DNA from: Hanleya hanleyi
Taxonomy: Eukaryota; Mollusca; Polyplacophora; Lepidopleurida; Hanleyidae
Assembly (NCBI GenBank): GCA_036873755.1
Contig: JAVTVY010020333.1
Span: 1-64,000 of the forward strand
Direction: 5' to 3'
Length of the DNA stretch: 64,000 nt
The notes under the pieces are model-generated. The model made no database searches. It had not been told where the DNA came from and saw only the letters and a list, made by a program, of their open reading frames with translations. This document shows, piece after piece, positions 34,182-47,540 of the stretch; the stretch's first letter is position 1; every line of letters starts with the position of its first letter. The translations under genes and the position numbers were made by a program.

Positions 34182-35748
34182 CTGGATAAGCAAACAGCGA
34201 AGAGCGAATATTCTACCGTATGCAGGACGAATTATATGATAATCAGATCAATGTAGATAAGATACTGATGGCTCTACAATTACCGGTTCTTTATAGTATC
34301 AATCACCGGTCAGATCATCAAGAGTAAAGACTCTCACTTCTCAAGTCAATGATCAATTGAAAATGGACTGACAACTAAACAATCCAATCGACTGTCATTT
34401 AGATAAAGACAAAAGGTAATCCAGTCACACTCCCATTTACTTGATTGCTCGAGAGAAAACAATGATCATGAAGTTTGTTGTTTACTGACTTAATCCACGT
34501 CATTTGAAATTGTATATGACAATTTTACCAGTCCGATCCTAACAGATTAATCTAGATTATGACAATGTAAATCATTACTGAAGAAAATCATTCTTTGCTA
34601 TCGTTGAAACAAGATTCTGAGTAATACAACAAACTCTGGGCCTCTGCGCGTAAACGCAGTGAAATTCGACCCTCTTGTCGGTACCCTTATCAATTGAACA
34701 TAAAACAATTTGAAATCTACAATATACAAATGCTGAATATTTTAATAACTTTAAAATCCAATAGAATTTGTTGGTGTTGCAGCCCCTATGACTGTTTAGG
34801 AAAGACATATATTCCTTGAAAAGCACGCAAAGTTCGAAACTGCAGTCGGAATAGAATGATGTAGAAAGTCAAGAAGGCTATTTGTTATTTTTACTTATAC
34901 ACCTTCTCCACATCAGAAGACCGCTCTTTATATAAATATATATATATATATATCTCTCTCTCTCTTTATATATTATAAAATATAATATAGATATTATAAT
35001 AATGATGATATTATATATAGATAGTATAGAGCTCTTGCATTAATATATTTTGTGACAACCCTTAGACTTCAATGTTATCAAATTATTCGAAATTTATATA
35101 TTATAAATTTCGAATTACGTCATGTTCACTTGATAAAGGTCCCGGCAAGAGGTTCGAAAGCTCCTGCATTAAATTGCAGGATTTGTAGTATTATTCAAGA
35201 TCTCACGTAGTGAAAGCCGTGATGGCCGAGTGTTTTAGAGCACTTGAGTTTACTGCTGACGATTTGTTGCCAAACTGAGGGCGCGGGTTTGAGTCATGCA
35301 AGGGATGACCCATCCTGCACGCAGTAGGTGTGCTTTAACTAAGGAAGTGCATGCTAAATATAATTGGATATTAAAATAATGAAATACTCATCCTGAAACT
35401 ACTTGGTGATGGTAGAGTGTGGTACATAGGTTATGTATGGAATACATATTGACAGATATTATCAAATAAGACAACTGGATAACAAAATTATTTAAACAGG
35501 TTAATCTGAATAGCGACTTTTCCGCCGATAGGATTAGCACGGTGTGACTTGATCGTGTCACAGCAATATAAAGAGATTATTCCCGAGAATGAACTCGATT
35601 ATTAGGCCTATTGTAGAGCAATGATGAGTTATTTGTTATGTCTGATGTGATTGGCCGATACTATTGTGCTGATGACATTTGATTTTAACTGATTCTCTCG
35701 TCGTTCCCCGAATATGAGTTGTCCTAGCCAGTACATGAACAATTATAT
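34182..35748. other. 5' flank of homeobox copy 3 and end of unit 3
   Basis: Matches 25,001-26,366 and 27,356-27,556, with the retroelement site empty at 35,542-35,550. No gene is seen. Confidence 0.6.
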
Positions 35749-36234
35749 AATAAAGTCCATAATCATTAAATTAAACCTGGCATGGCAATATACCATAAGG
35801 CAGAGTATATTCTCACTGGCCTGGTATATCCTGGTATGATCCATTATCAAATTCGTATAGGAGCAGATTCTATTTGAGGGCTCACAGCAGCACACTCCAT
35901 AATTGTGTGAGTGTAGGGGTGGAAATATCTAGAAGAATTGACCAAAACCAAGAGGGCAAACCCTCTAATAGGTCAACCTGCGGCATCGAAAGCTACTGAT
36001 GCGATCACTCAATGGCCATTATTTCTAAACTCAATTTATCATTCATTTAGCAGTGAATTATGAAGATTTATTTTTTAACTGAAGTGAATTATCACTATGA
36101 TTCCAGCCTAGCGCGGTACCAAATTTCTCTTCTTTCGTCAGATGTGTCCTCTCGTTGGAAGCAAGACATATAGATACAATATTATGAATAACTTGTGGCT
36201 AGAACTACGGAAGTGCTTACAAAATAGAGAATTA

Positions 36235-36824
36235 AGGTGTAATGTCGCGTTCAGCAATATTTCAGCTATATAGCGACGAACAAACAAAATTCTAAGAACT
36301 CAAGTCACTAACTTAGTAATCCAACGCATTTAAAACATACACACATTAAAACTTATGTAACAGCCCTATTTCTCTCAAATAACCCAAGATGCAATCCTCC
36401 CTCACCCGACTAAAAAGATCTTCCAAAGTAGTCGCCCGATAAAAAGCATCTCTTACAATCTTAAAATCTATGCATCCGATAAGAATATGTTTCACCGTGA
36501 GATCATCATGGCATAGAACACACCTTGGGACTGGCTCTTTTTTTAGTAAAATTTCGTGAGTTAATCGTGTATGGCCGATTCCACATCGCCTGATTTTGAT
36601 CGCATGGTTTGATCGAAATGTTTCCGGCTGTTCAGATGAGTATAGCCTACTTTTTTTTTTAACTCATGAAGTTTGTTATTATTCACAGCATCCGATAAAG
36701 ATTGAAACAGCCGTCTCACATAAGTACAGATAGAGGACCTGAAATCGCTATATGGGATTCCAACAGGATCAATCTCATAATCTGGGGCTGCCTTAGTCAT
36801 CCTATCAGCCTCGAACTTTACCAA
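36235..36824 (-). pseudogene. LINE C-terminal fragment, unit 4 copy, frameshifted
   Basis: Same fragment as at 28,044-28,633, with the same inserted bases in the RRCRIGH region and a different A-run length. It shows that units 3 and 4 share this mutation to the exclusion of unit 2. Confidence 0.65.
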
Positions 36825-36951
36825 CTTCTACAATTTACGGAGAGAACGCTTCGTCACTTCCACTGGATCTTTGATGAAATGTAGGGACTGATTTTTTATC
36901 CTTTTGGTCACAGCGAACGCACCGTTACCACATGATGGCGTAATGTAAATT

Positions 36952-37462
36952 ATTATACCTCACTGTGTATTCGTTTATTTTAATTGGTTGAGACACCATC
37001 ACGTGATATTCCGCAATTCTCGATGTCTTATGGAAAAAACAGCTCGTCAATGTGATGTCCCACGATCTCGCGCCGATATCACACGATCACGCGCTGACGT
37101 CACACGGCAGAGGCAATGTCACACGGTCTCGCGCAGTTATCGCCCGTGAACAGACTCTTTCGTAGCATTGTCGTATGTTGTGCTGTCATTCCGCTGTAAT
37201 CACGATGGCGTGTACAGACAGAAAGCGTTTTACGTTAGGTTTTCGCTGCCTTGGTTTTTCTCATTACACTGTAGGTCTATTTGTATTGTTTATGGCTTTT
37301 TTCGGTATAATAAAACAGATATTGCATGCTTTGAGGTGTGATATCACGATTTGTCAGCTCTCGAAGGTGATGTTCAACTCGTGCTCCGCACTCGTTGAAC
37401 ATCACCTTCTCGAGCTGACAAATCGTGATATCACATCTCACAGCATGCGATATCTGTATAAT
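36952..37462. mobile_element. 511-bp hairpin MITE (unit 4)
   Basis: Copy of 28,761-29,271 at an offset of exactly 8,191 bp, so it was carried along by the unit duplication and is not a second insertion. Confidence 0.8.
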
Positions 37463-39701
37463 ATTACACCCGTTTTGAGAAGAGAAATATAGTTCCTAGG
37501 TAAAACGATTATTCAGGCCATGCAAAATAGAAATTATATATAAAACAAAATAATAATACACAGAATATTGCACGAAAACGCTTCGATATCGCAAATATTT
37601 TTCTCGAAAAGTATTTGTCAAATTCAAGCGTAACCATGTAATATCCTCTGCATATATCATTGGTGATATCACAAGATGACACCAACATGCATCATTGTGA
37701 AGAATACGGAACTTACCCGGACCCCAATATAATATACTAGTAAAAATCTTCAAATCGTTTTCAAGTTTAAATTTCCGTCATTTTCACCAGAATACGAGCT
37801 GAAGATTATTATAAGCCTAATATTTTTCAGCAGAGTCGTTCGTCAACTTATCAGGCAGATATTATTTTTCGCTTTGGTCGTCATTGTTGAAGATGAGGGC
37901 ATGCAGCCTGGAGTCCGTTGCATTAATAGAAAATTAAAACCAGAATCTTCAATTAAAAAACGTAGCGTAAAATATTACACCCGTTTTGAGAAGAGAAATA
38001 TAGTTCTGAGGTAAAACGATTATTCAGGCAATGTAAAATGGAAATTATATATAAAACAAAATAAATAATACACAGAATATTGAATGAAAACGCTTCGATA
38101 TCACAAATATTTTTCTCGACAAATATTTGTTTTATTCAAGCATGACCATGTAATATCCTCTGCTTAATCATTGGTGACATCACTAGAGGACACCAACATG
38201 CATCCTTATGAAGAATACGTCACATACTCGTTCCCCGCTATAATATGCTAGCAGAAATCCTCAAGCCGTTTCCAAGTTTAGATTTCCATCATTTTAACCA
38301 AAATACAAGCTGAATATTAATATAGGCCAAATAGTCGTTTGTCAACTTATCACGCAGATATCGTTTTTCGTTTTGGTCGTCATTGCTGCGGATGAGGGCA
38401 GCCTAGAGTCCGTCGTATTAATAGAAAATTAAAACTAAAATTTTCAATTAAAAACCCAAATATTCAATAGCTTTTTTGCAACCCCATATTTCTGTCCACA
38501 AACTAGCCTCGTCTTGTGTTAGCTGATGAAGGCAATTTTATCCGCCTTCGGAGCTAAACGACATTGTTGTTCATCATGTATTTTGTGAGGACAAGTCTCG
38601 GCAGTCGCCATCTTTATTCAAATATCAACTAGATAATACGGATTAGGTGAGGTTCTCCTCCGTAATTCTAGTATCTCTGTTACGCGACCAGTCATCAAAA
38701 ATGCATTAGTAATTGCCAATGAGAACACAGTGTATCTAGCTCCCTATACATCCGTCACAGGGGTATGATACGGAGACTCCGTTGTAAGATTGGCAGATTC
38801 TTCCACATAAAAGGTTTGAAGTACTTTTCGTTTCTCTATGATAACCTCTATAAGACGTTGAATGGAGCACCAATATACAATTGAGTGGCGTTATAATCTA
38901 TTAACCCTATCTGGCCTGGGCTTTTGGGGACCTGTCCAGGCCTTGCGGGGGGGACCTCTAATTATATTCCTTACCCCTTGAGCTAGGGTGTTAAACAGTC
39001 AATGGAATTATCAGTTGCTAGTGTTTTCCCAAGAAACCGGACACAAAGGTGCAACCTGTAACCATCTCGCTGTAAGACTGACCCTGAGGTCGTGTGTATC
39101 CATTTTCAGCCTACTTTCGCAAATTATAGGAGGGAATTCCCCGAAATCACCACCACGTGATGTCGTCAGCCAATCAGCTAAACTCAACCGACGTAACCCC
39201 AAAGTAACCCGCCATTTGGAGTCAAGTGCTGTGTCAATTGTTCAAAATTACAGATCTACAACACCTCTGGGATGATACGGAAGTTATTCATATCTCTATC
39301 TTTTGTAAGCTCAGACAACATATGTTTCAGAAGTAGTATAAAAAGCCTGTAATTTGTTAGATATCTCGAGTCTGTTCTCCGCCGGATGAAGACCGAACAA
39401 GTAAACGATAAAGTATCGGATATTGCTCTCCAATAATGGTGACACACGATTCGCAAGCCATCTTATGGATGGCGAAGTGTACGCAAATGACAAATGATGT
39501 GTACACTCAGACAGAGGGGCACGAATGTGGGATGCGCGGCACGAGACTAAATCGCAGCTGTGGAAATTAGCTACATTATTCCTCGCACTCATAGCGAATG
39601 TTTGGTTGGTTGTTTTTTTTTTTTTCGTTTCTGAACAAGATCGATATTACAGACAGTCTGAATACATTTGAAAGGAATAAAATTGGCAGTAATTCGGATG
39701 G

Positions 39702-42404
39702 GGATAAGTGGTTTCTCTTTTGTGATGGTGGATACTCCGTGGTCCTCACCGAGGGCGCTTGCTTTCTCAGATAGCCCCAAAGCAATTAACCTAAGTTCGG
39801 CATGCGCATTATAGTCACCAAAATTAAAAATAGTGTTACCTCCCCTTATAATTATCGTCTCAATAGTATCCATGTAAATACATGACTGTATCGTATAAAT
39901 TTGCACTAGTATAACGATTGACATGAAATATTTTCGCTCAGTCATTCTCTCTATATATTGGTTTATCACGTGATAAAATATTGTCAACGATTCTTTCTAA
40001 ACAATCACGTGATAAAGCATGGTGGTTGCGTGCTTGATTCTGATTGGACGAGAGCTTGAACTTGAACCGGTTCTGCTCCCTAAACTACATCTTGTTTGTT
40101 CCTCTTTGACCCTTCTTCTCCTCCCTTGACCCTTCTGCTTCTCCCTTGACCCTGATAATGATGACGCCAATCACTCCATCTCTCCCACTCTGATCTCTCC
40201 CTGAGCCTGAGCTTGTGATTGGAGTGCTCATTTTTACACTAATATGTTGCCACTTGATCTATCCTCGAAATGCCAAACCAAACTCCGAACAGCGTGTGTC
40301 AGCTGAACGACTATCGTCTCGGCTACAAGCACTGTCTGCAACTGAAATTATCGTTAACACACCCTTAGCGCAAAGATTACTCCGCCAATACTATACAATT
40401 CTATCATTTTGTTAACGTCATTATTCATATATTCTCAGAAAATCTGTTCATTAATAACCTACAGTGGTTTCACTGCTAGCGAGTTTATTTTGATGATTTT
40501 TGTTTCTGTTTCGCATGAATATAGTCCAAGCGTATGGAACTGCTGTAGTGTGTGATACAATGGATGCTAATAATAACGGTGTAGGGGTGACACCTTTTCA
40601 GGCGATCGTATGTCGACTGTATAGCATCGTGGCTGGACGCAAATCAAAGGGCCGTGTTCTAATTAATTGTTCTAGATATGCTAAAGTTATATGTTGTTAT
40701 GACAGACTTTCTGTCATTTCAGGTTAGTTAGCGAATAAAACAATGAACCTGAGGTTTGTCACTCAGTAGCCTCACCCCACTGCATCGCTGTTCTGTTTGG
40801 AAGGTCCCATTTTCGAATTAAGAATTGACCAATCGAAACATCGGTTTCGCCATTAGACTGTTTCAATCAGCACCGTAGACCACGTCTCATATTCTTCGGA
40901 ACTGTGCTAGTGCATTCGACTGCGGTCAGGGGTGTTGGACCCCTGTTTTGAGGATGATGTTGAACGCCAAGGGAGGAAGCAACATGTTCAAAGTCTTCGG
41001 TAAGACTCGGCTTACGACGCGGATGAGCTATCCACTAAATCATTGCAGTACGGTTGGAAAATGAAGGCCGCTTCATAGCAGGTGATTTTTTAATGAACCG
41101 TTTACATGTAAACAACTTCAAGCAAAATTAAGTTCTCCACAAATCAAGTACGATATGATCTAAAACAGCATATAACTTGTCATCATTGAATTTAGGGAAG
41201 AGTCAAAGTTGTCTGAAATTGTGACCAGATTCTGTCATGCGGCGGTCATTTTTAAAGGTGAAATGGTGTAATATTTTCGCTGTTTTTCTCCAATTTCGTC
41301 TAGGAGTTGAATAGTTCTTATACTGAATTTATGAAGCAGAATGTGAAACAAAATCTATAAATATAAACTTTTCATCTCTATAGACAAAAGTTTGTATGTG
41401 TTTATTACTAAGAGTACTAAAAGTTGCCATTGTTATGAGGGATGAATCCACGCTTAGCTAAAATTATGAATGTTATCTCCCCAGTGCTTCAAACAGTCCA
41501 AAGAATTCTTCCAGTCAATTCCGGTACACTGACTTCATCTTCAACTATTAAAACATTAATGAAATATGAATCAACTCACTGAAGAAATGCACATCAACTT
41601 TTGGCCCTGGGCACCACGACCAAGGCAGCACCCATGCTATGCATACAGTAGGGTCACAAAGTCAAACTGATACTTCAATCACCGTATAGTATTCAATATA
41701 TTTATTTATCATATAAGCAAACTCAATGCACAGATAGTGGCGCGCATACTTTTCACAAAGCTAGCGCCATTTAAATTCAAAATTGTTGTTGCAAAGTGGT
41801 ACTTCTGATTACGTCATTTCAATGCCTAATTGAAGTTAACTGCAGGCTGTGTAACGTCTTTACATTCAGAGTTCAAACATCGAAGGATTTCTATCGGGTG
41901 TAGACCGGTAATATCTCTGTCATCAGGTAAATTATTACTAAGATAGAGTTGAACAATTTATTATCAGCATGATCAGGTTTGCAGTGAACACGTCATTCGG
42001 GTAACTGGAAGTGCCTACCTAAATTAGAAATACCGCTGAGAAATATAGTAAAAAAGAGATTCCGGGACATAAACATCTGCACAGTTGGAGCCTTCCCATA
42101 TATTGACTCTCAGCAATAAGAGCCAGGCAATAGCTTCAAGCAAGTTTTTCTCTAGAGATAACATCTGAGCAAATGTATACCCCGAGGATCTCAATAAATT
42201 GAAAATTCGATCTCTTCTCATGGGTAAGTATCAAATAATCCCATAAGACTGACGTCAATTTAGCTACTACTTTCGTCAAGGACAGAATCGTTTGAGTCAC
42301 AGCACATGTTTATTTGTTTTCTTCCTACCGCTTCCGTTATAACCTTACGAGCACAATTTCATTCCGCAGAAAATGTGTCATCCACTTGTTACACTACACC
42401 TCCA
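39702..42404. other. Single-copy stretch between unit 4 and the homeobox relic
   Basis: No supported gene. Small points: two TTTATCACGTGATAAA-type E-box palindromes (39,963-39,978 and 40,003-40,016), a CTCCCTTGACCCTTCT minisatellite (40,105-40,152), and from about 41,880 a segment shared with 44,140-45,160 and 56,340-57,390. The frames at 39,589-39,987 (-), 40,215-40,415 and 40,500-40,727 have no domain that I recognise. Confidence 0.4.
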
Positions 42405-42536
42405 TCGATAGCCACAGAGTCCTCGACAGCGTCAAAGAAGAAGAAATCCCAAACATACTATATACAGCTGATCAATTAAGAATCCTGGAATGCGTCTTCA
42501 AGTAGAAAGCCCATCTGGACTGCGACAAAATGAAGT
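42405..42536 (+). pseudogene. Homeobox relic (fifth copy), helix 1-2 fragment
   Basis: The stretch matches the 3' end of homeobox exon 3. A Ser/Thr-rich lead is followed by KKKKS, then, in another frame, TADQLRILE (as in copy 2, KADQLKILE), then a TAG stop at 42,503-42,505, then LDCDKM (as in PDCDKMEEL). There are at least one frameshift and two stops. No other exon is recognisable nearby. Orientation is +, as for copy A and opposite to copies 1-3. Confidence 0.75.
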
Positions 42537-42819
42537 AACTTAGTATTTGCAACAGCGGATATAGTTGTAAATCAATTAACAAACTACGGTATGATATGTG
42601 AAGAGCCTTGGTCCGTGAAATAAGACAGAGAATGACATTCTGAGGAACAACAAAATGGACGACACATCATCACTGATTTCAAATATGTGCCGTGTGCAAA
42701 AGTGGCCCATACTACAATCTTAATATTATATTTCAACTATCACATTGGTAGATCTTCATGTGTTTACAGATAGGAAGATAGACAAACCCTATAAATAGCC
42801 AGCCTCGATGTAAGGTCAG

Positions 42820-43300
42820 TCTCTGTCCATTATTTCTGGACTCAACGAAAATATCCTCGTCTTAACGCTAGTCCTTTGAACCCTAGAGCCTGATCTCGTG
42901 TTTATTTGTTAGCTTCTAAAACTATTTTTCTCCATCTTTGGGGACACATGGCGATGTTGTTCATCAGGAGTTGTTGGTCTTTTGGGAGATTGATAAGAAG
43001 GGTCTTCCCGGTACTCATCACCTTCATACGATCAGCTAGATAACACGGATTATATGAGATTCTCCACACTAATTCAACATTATCTAACTTACGGGATCAT
43101 TCATCAATCATGCATTAGTCCCTTCTATACACATGTTATGGTCGATATACAGGTAGCAGTTAAAATTATTATCCGACACAGCGCTACGGTATACAGGCTC
43201 GGTTGCAAAGACATTCTTCCGCACAAGTTCCTTTGTTTTCCTCTGTCAAACGTTCATTCTCGCTCCTCCAGAGGCATGCATCCACGATGCCTCTGATTTA
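42820..43300. repeat. Degenerate copy of the 21.1-21.4 kb segment
   Basis: GTTGTTCATCAGGAG, ATCAGCTAGATAACACGGATTA and ATGCATTAGT match the retroelement-like tail and following region of the units (21,190-21,345), with many substitutions. Together with the relic at 42.4 kb it marks an ancient, rearranged unit. Confidence 0.55.
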
Positions 43301-44069
43301 CAGCACCGAGTCTTTATCTGGTACCTCATTTATGAATATACGTCACGCCTCTCGAACCTCGTGATCATCAAATCGACCAATCGGAGGCCACTATGTTACT
43401 ACGCTACAATGCAATTTATAAGATATCACGCAGGCGCGCAGAGCGCTTGCAGGTTCGTGACACATAAAGAATTTAAATTTTAGTCACGTGCAACAGACAG
43501 CTTAAACGGAAAATGGTGATTGGCCACCGCAGTATGAATGGAACCTAAAGACACAAGCCTCAATATGTGCAACGGCTAGATTCGGTGAGAATAGGGAGGG
43601 AAAAAGTCATTGTGCTTGCGACTATGTCAAACCTTATAAGATATGTTTGAGGCACAGAGACACAATTGTGTGGCGTCATCGTTTATTATTTTGTCGTCTT
43701 ATGTGTTTGAGTGTTGATCCACAAGCGAATTCTATCTGTGCATCGCCAAATGACTGTGCATATTTCAGTATTAGCTAAGGATGAATGATCCTGATGTAAA
43801 CAAAAAATAGTTGTGTTCATATGTCCTTTACTTTGGTTGTAATTATAAGCGACAATCCCCGTCTAGAGAATGGTAATATCTTTCTTGTCATCCTCGATAG
43901 TCCTCCAAGAAGTTAAACTTTGGGAAAATGCGCCTCTCACTGCGCAATCTTCTGTTGCATTCCCATATGCTAGGTCTCCGTCTTTTGTTAATCGGATTAT
44001 CTGCCCGGATATTTGGCCCGTCGTTCCAATGTCAAGCAGGCGAGGCTATGGAATGGTGAGCTAACTTGC
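43301..44069. other. Non-coding, nothing recognised
   Basis: No gene or repeat that I can name. The frame at 43,870-44,064 is open but without features. Confidence 0.35.
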
Positions 44070-45437
44070 CCCTAGTCGAATTTGATCCCCTAGAATCTGA
44101 ATAAATCTAATATACGGAGTTGAGTTATCTATTATCAGCGACATTAATTTTTGCAGCGAACACGTCAATCGGACGTCTGGAAGTGATGAAGCAAATATTC
44201 TAGGCTGAATATTTCCATTTGTTTCTCTTGATGAGCTAAATCATTTAATAATTAATTTCTTTACAATTAGTTCATCAAGATTCTAATTAGATTATGTCAC
44301 ATTTCATTCTCCGTAGCAAGTACATCTACGTATACGCTCTCAGGTCATGTGACCTTTTAATCATAAAGTATCAGCTCTCCAGAAAAGGAGGCACGTTTTG
44401 TGATGTTGGAGATCCATTTGCGTACACTTAGTCATCTAAAAGATGGCTTGCGGATCGTGTGTCTCCAAGATCGCGGAGCGATATCCGATACTTTATCCGT
44501 CTTCATCCGTTGAACAACAGACTCGAAAATCTGGCAAATTACAGGCTTTTCATACCACCTCTGAAACATATATAAATATGAATAACTTCCGTATCATCCA
44601 AGAGGTGTTGTAAATCTGTAATTTTGTAAGACAAGTAGGACAGCACATAACTGGAAATTGGCCTGTTACGTTGAGGTTACGTTTAGCTGATTGGCTGATG
44701 ATATCACGTGGTGTTGATTTCTGGGGATTACCTTATAGTTGCCGAACGTTGGCTGAAAATGGCTATGCACCCAGAGGGTCTGTCTCACAGCGTACAGATG
44801 ACCCAGCTGGTTACAGGTTGGTTGGAGATCTTTGTAACTTTGTGTTTTTGAATAATTGAAGTGATTTATTTGGATTTTCAGTCTATCCTGACTAAGTTCG
44901 TCCCTGACTTTATGTTCAGTTAGATAAGTATGAAGGCTGGCATACATCACTATCTAAATTAGAAGTACAGCTATAACAAACGAATTAGAATATATACCGG
45001 GACATAAACATCTGCAGAGTTCGAACCTTCTCATATATTGACCTTCAGCAATATTAATGTCAGGCCTGCAATAACACCACGCGCGTTCGTCTCTAGAGAT
45101 AACCTCTGAACAGTTTTATACCCTGAAGATCTCAATACACTAAAATTGTTATTTATGCTCAGGTGTTGGTATCAAATGCATCCCATAAAACCGCCTCTGT
45201 TATTAGTACGAGCATAATTTCTTTCAAAATCCATAATTGGACTCTCTATAGACTTATGATAGATAATGTCACAAACAAGTATATATACATTGAATTCATA
45301 GGAGACATGAAAAAAACATTACGCCAAAACAAGAATGAAACAAGGATGAACTCCTGTTTCAGTGATATAAAATACATCTATTTCTGTGCCCGTTAAGAAT
45401 ACTGCTGCTGGATCAGGCGCTCAGTCTAATCAAATTA
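44070..45437. repeat. Dispersed block R, copy at 44.1-45.4 kb
   Basis: It shares long stretches with 56,280-57,650 (e.g. GCGAACACGTCAATCGG, AAGTATCAGCTCTCCAGAA, GGACATAAACATCTGCA) and partly with 41,880-42,330. Its part 44,400-44,720 is the reverse complement of the block at 21.7-22.3 kb. It is the host sequence of the foldback element that begins at 45,442. Confidence 0.7.
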
Positions 45438-45714
45438 GCGCAGTAGTATATAAAGCGTATATAGACGAAATTTTGCCGGGGGAGATAACTCTTTGGGAAG
45501 GTCACAGTACTCTTTGGGGCGGTCACGGGGCGGTCAAGTGATCATTCTTTCATGTAAGCAGTCACGAGAGATTTTGTACATACATGTACAAGATGGCAAG
45601 CCTGATATACAGTGGAATCTTGCATTTAATCTTACAATTCAGTTGTAGCTTGCTCATGCAGTAACACAATATGTATACTGGATAACCAGGAGACATTACA
45701 CATGTGAATTATAG

Positions 45715-46600
45715 AGTGCTACTACATCACTCCGAACAGATACCTTCTTATAAGTACCTGCATAACTTCCCTCTCTTTGAAATTGTCAGCGTCACCACGT
45801 CACTCCTGACAGATACCTTTTTATTGGCATAACATACCTGCGTCACTGTAGGTGAGACCCTCCCTGAATTTGTCTGCATCTCTATGTCACAAAGATAACT
45901 TTTCATTTATTCATTTGAGTAACGTACCTGCATAACTTCAGATGAGACTCCCTAAAGTCATCGTAACTACGTCACTCCGGACACATACCTTTTTACTTAT
46001 GTTACGTACCTGTGTCACTTCAGGTGAGACCCTCGCTAAAATTGTCACTACGTCACTTCGGACAGATACTTTTTTATTTGCGTAACATAACTGTGTCATT
46101 TCGAAAGAGACTTTTCCTGAAATGGCCAGCGACATTACGTCACTCCAGACAGATACCTTCTTATTTGCGTAATGTAACTGCGTCACTTCATGTGAGACCC
46201 TGTCTAAATTTTCAGCGTATCTACATTACTCCGGACAGATATCTTTTTATCTGCGTAACATACGTGCATCAAATCAGGCGAAACTCTCCCTGAAGTGGTC
46301 AGCGTCACTTCTGAAAGATACCTTTTAATTTGCGTAACGTACCGGCGTAACTTCAGGAGAGACTGTCTCTGAAATTGTCAGCGTTATTACGTCACTTCGG
46401 ACAGATACCTTTACATTTGCATAATGTACCTGCGTAACTTGAGGTGAGACCCTGTCTAAAATTTTCAGCGTATCTACATGTACGTCACTCCGGACAGATA
46501 CCTTTTCATTTGTGTAACCTACCTGCGTAACTTCAGGTGAGACTCTCTTTAAAATTTTCAGCATCACTACTTCACTCGGATCAGTTTTGCACATGGGCAA
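45715..46600 (-). repeat. 87-bp satellite array 1 (about 10 diverged monomers)
   Basis: Each monomer contains words like TCACTTCGGACAGATACCTTTT, TTTGCGTAACGTACCTGCGT and TTCAGGTGAGACCCT, with many substitutions. It is the reverse complement of array 2. Confidence 0.85.
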
Positions 46601-47540
46601 ACTACATGTAGTTCTCACATGATAACTTATATCAATGGGAAAAATAATCTTGATAAACTTTTTATCACTTTGTCAACAGAGGTATAACATTGAACTGAAA
46701 AGCGATCAGAACATTTGACTATCTTCATTGCACGAAGGAGAAGACATCCCTAGATATGAAGTTATATTTCAATGACGGACATTGTTTAACCAAGAAATGC
46801 TATAGAATTCCAAATAGACAAACTGCATGTATTCATCAAGTGTTAAGCTGGATGCTTACATCTGGATTTCAAATATTATTTGTTGAACCAAGAAATGCTA
46901 TAGAAAGTGACAGGTTACTGGTAAAAACCGTTACATGTTTAGTTCACATACATTTATAATATGATATACCACTAGAGTAGATGTGGTGAAATTAATAATA
47001 ACATAAACAGATGTCTGTGTTATTTCATATATTTTAGCCTGAATATCATTCTTGGACGTTTTCTCATCTATTCAGGTACATATAGGCTGCTCACATTGAA
47101 ATCCAGGTATTTGTTTAACCAAGAAAGGTTATAGTATTATTGACTTTAAAGGGCGCTGGGCCTGGTCTAGAATTCTAGGTTAGGTACCCATACACAACAC
47201 CGTGGTAAGGCATAGTGAAACTGGCTGCAGTGCAGCACAAAACCCATGTATGCTCTCTGAGTATTAAATGCTCTACAATACAATCTGACAAATTGATATT
47301 TAGCAACATTATTTTGTTTCAGCATGTGTTAGAGAAGAATTTTATAATTTATATCATTTGCTCAATTTTTGCTCGCAGTTACATTACGCAAATAAGAAAT
47401 GTATATCATTTGCTCAATTGCGCCCCCAAACTCATATGGTCCCCAAACAATATAACATGTTAATCAGGCCCAGGTTTGCATGATTAAACCTGATCTGATA
47501 CTGGACTACACAAACATTCCTCCCTGGCCTCACTTTGACA
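46601..47540. other. Spacer between the two satellite arrays
   Basis: AT-rich sequence with an internal repeat of TTTAACCAAGAAA..CTATAG (46,787; 46,882; 47,113). No gene is supported. Confidence 0.5.

Larger units (their letters stand above)
27557..35748. repeat. Segmental duplication unit 3
   Basis: An 8.19-kb unit co-linear with unit 2. Differences: no RT insertion, a hairpin MITE at 28,761-29,271, and a nearly lost GA microsatellite. The homeobox gene has a 2-bp insertion. Equivalent points are offset from unit 2 by 8,730 bp on the left and 9,181 bp in the gene. Confidence 0.9.
35749..39701. repeat. Segmental duplication unit 4, truncated before the homeobox gene
   Basis: Co-linear with 27,557-31,500, including the hairpin MITE. 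Homology stops at about 39,701 (GGCAGTAATTCGGATG), roughly 0.8 kb before the position where the homeobox 3' exon would begin. It therefore contains flank but no gene. Slightly higher divergence near its right end (39,100-39,700) is visible. Confidence 0.85.

Noticed and set aside
18828..39701. Units 2-4 as an assembly artefact
   Set aside because: Each unit has private insertions, indels and substitutions that a false duplication would not show, although read depth was not available.
39589..39987. 132-aa - strand ORF containing a GDYNAH-like word, suggestive of a LINE endonuclease
   Set aside because: Only one short motif matches and the surrounding residues do not; not enough to call an endonuclease.
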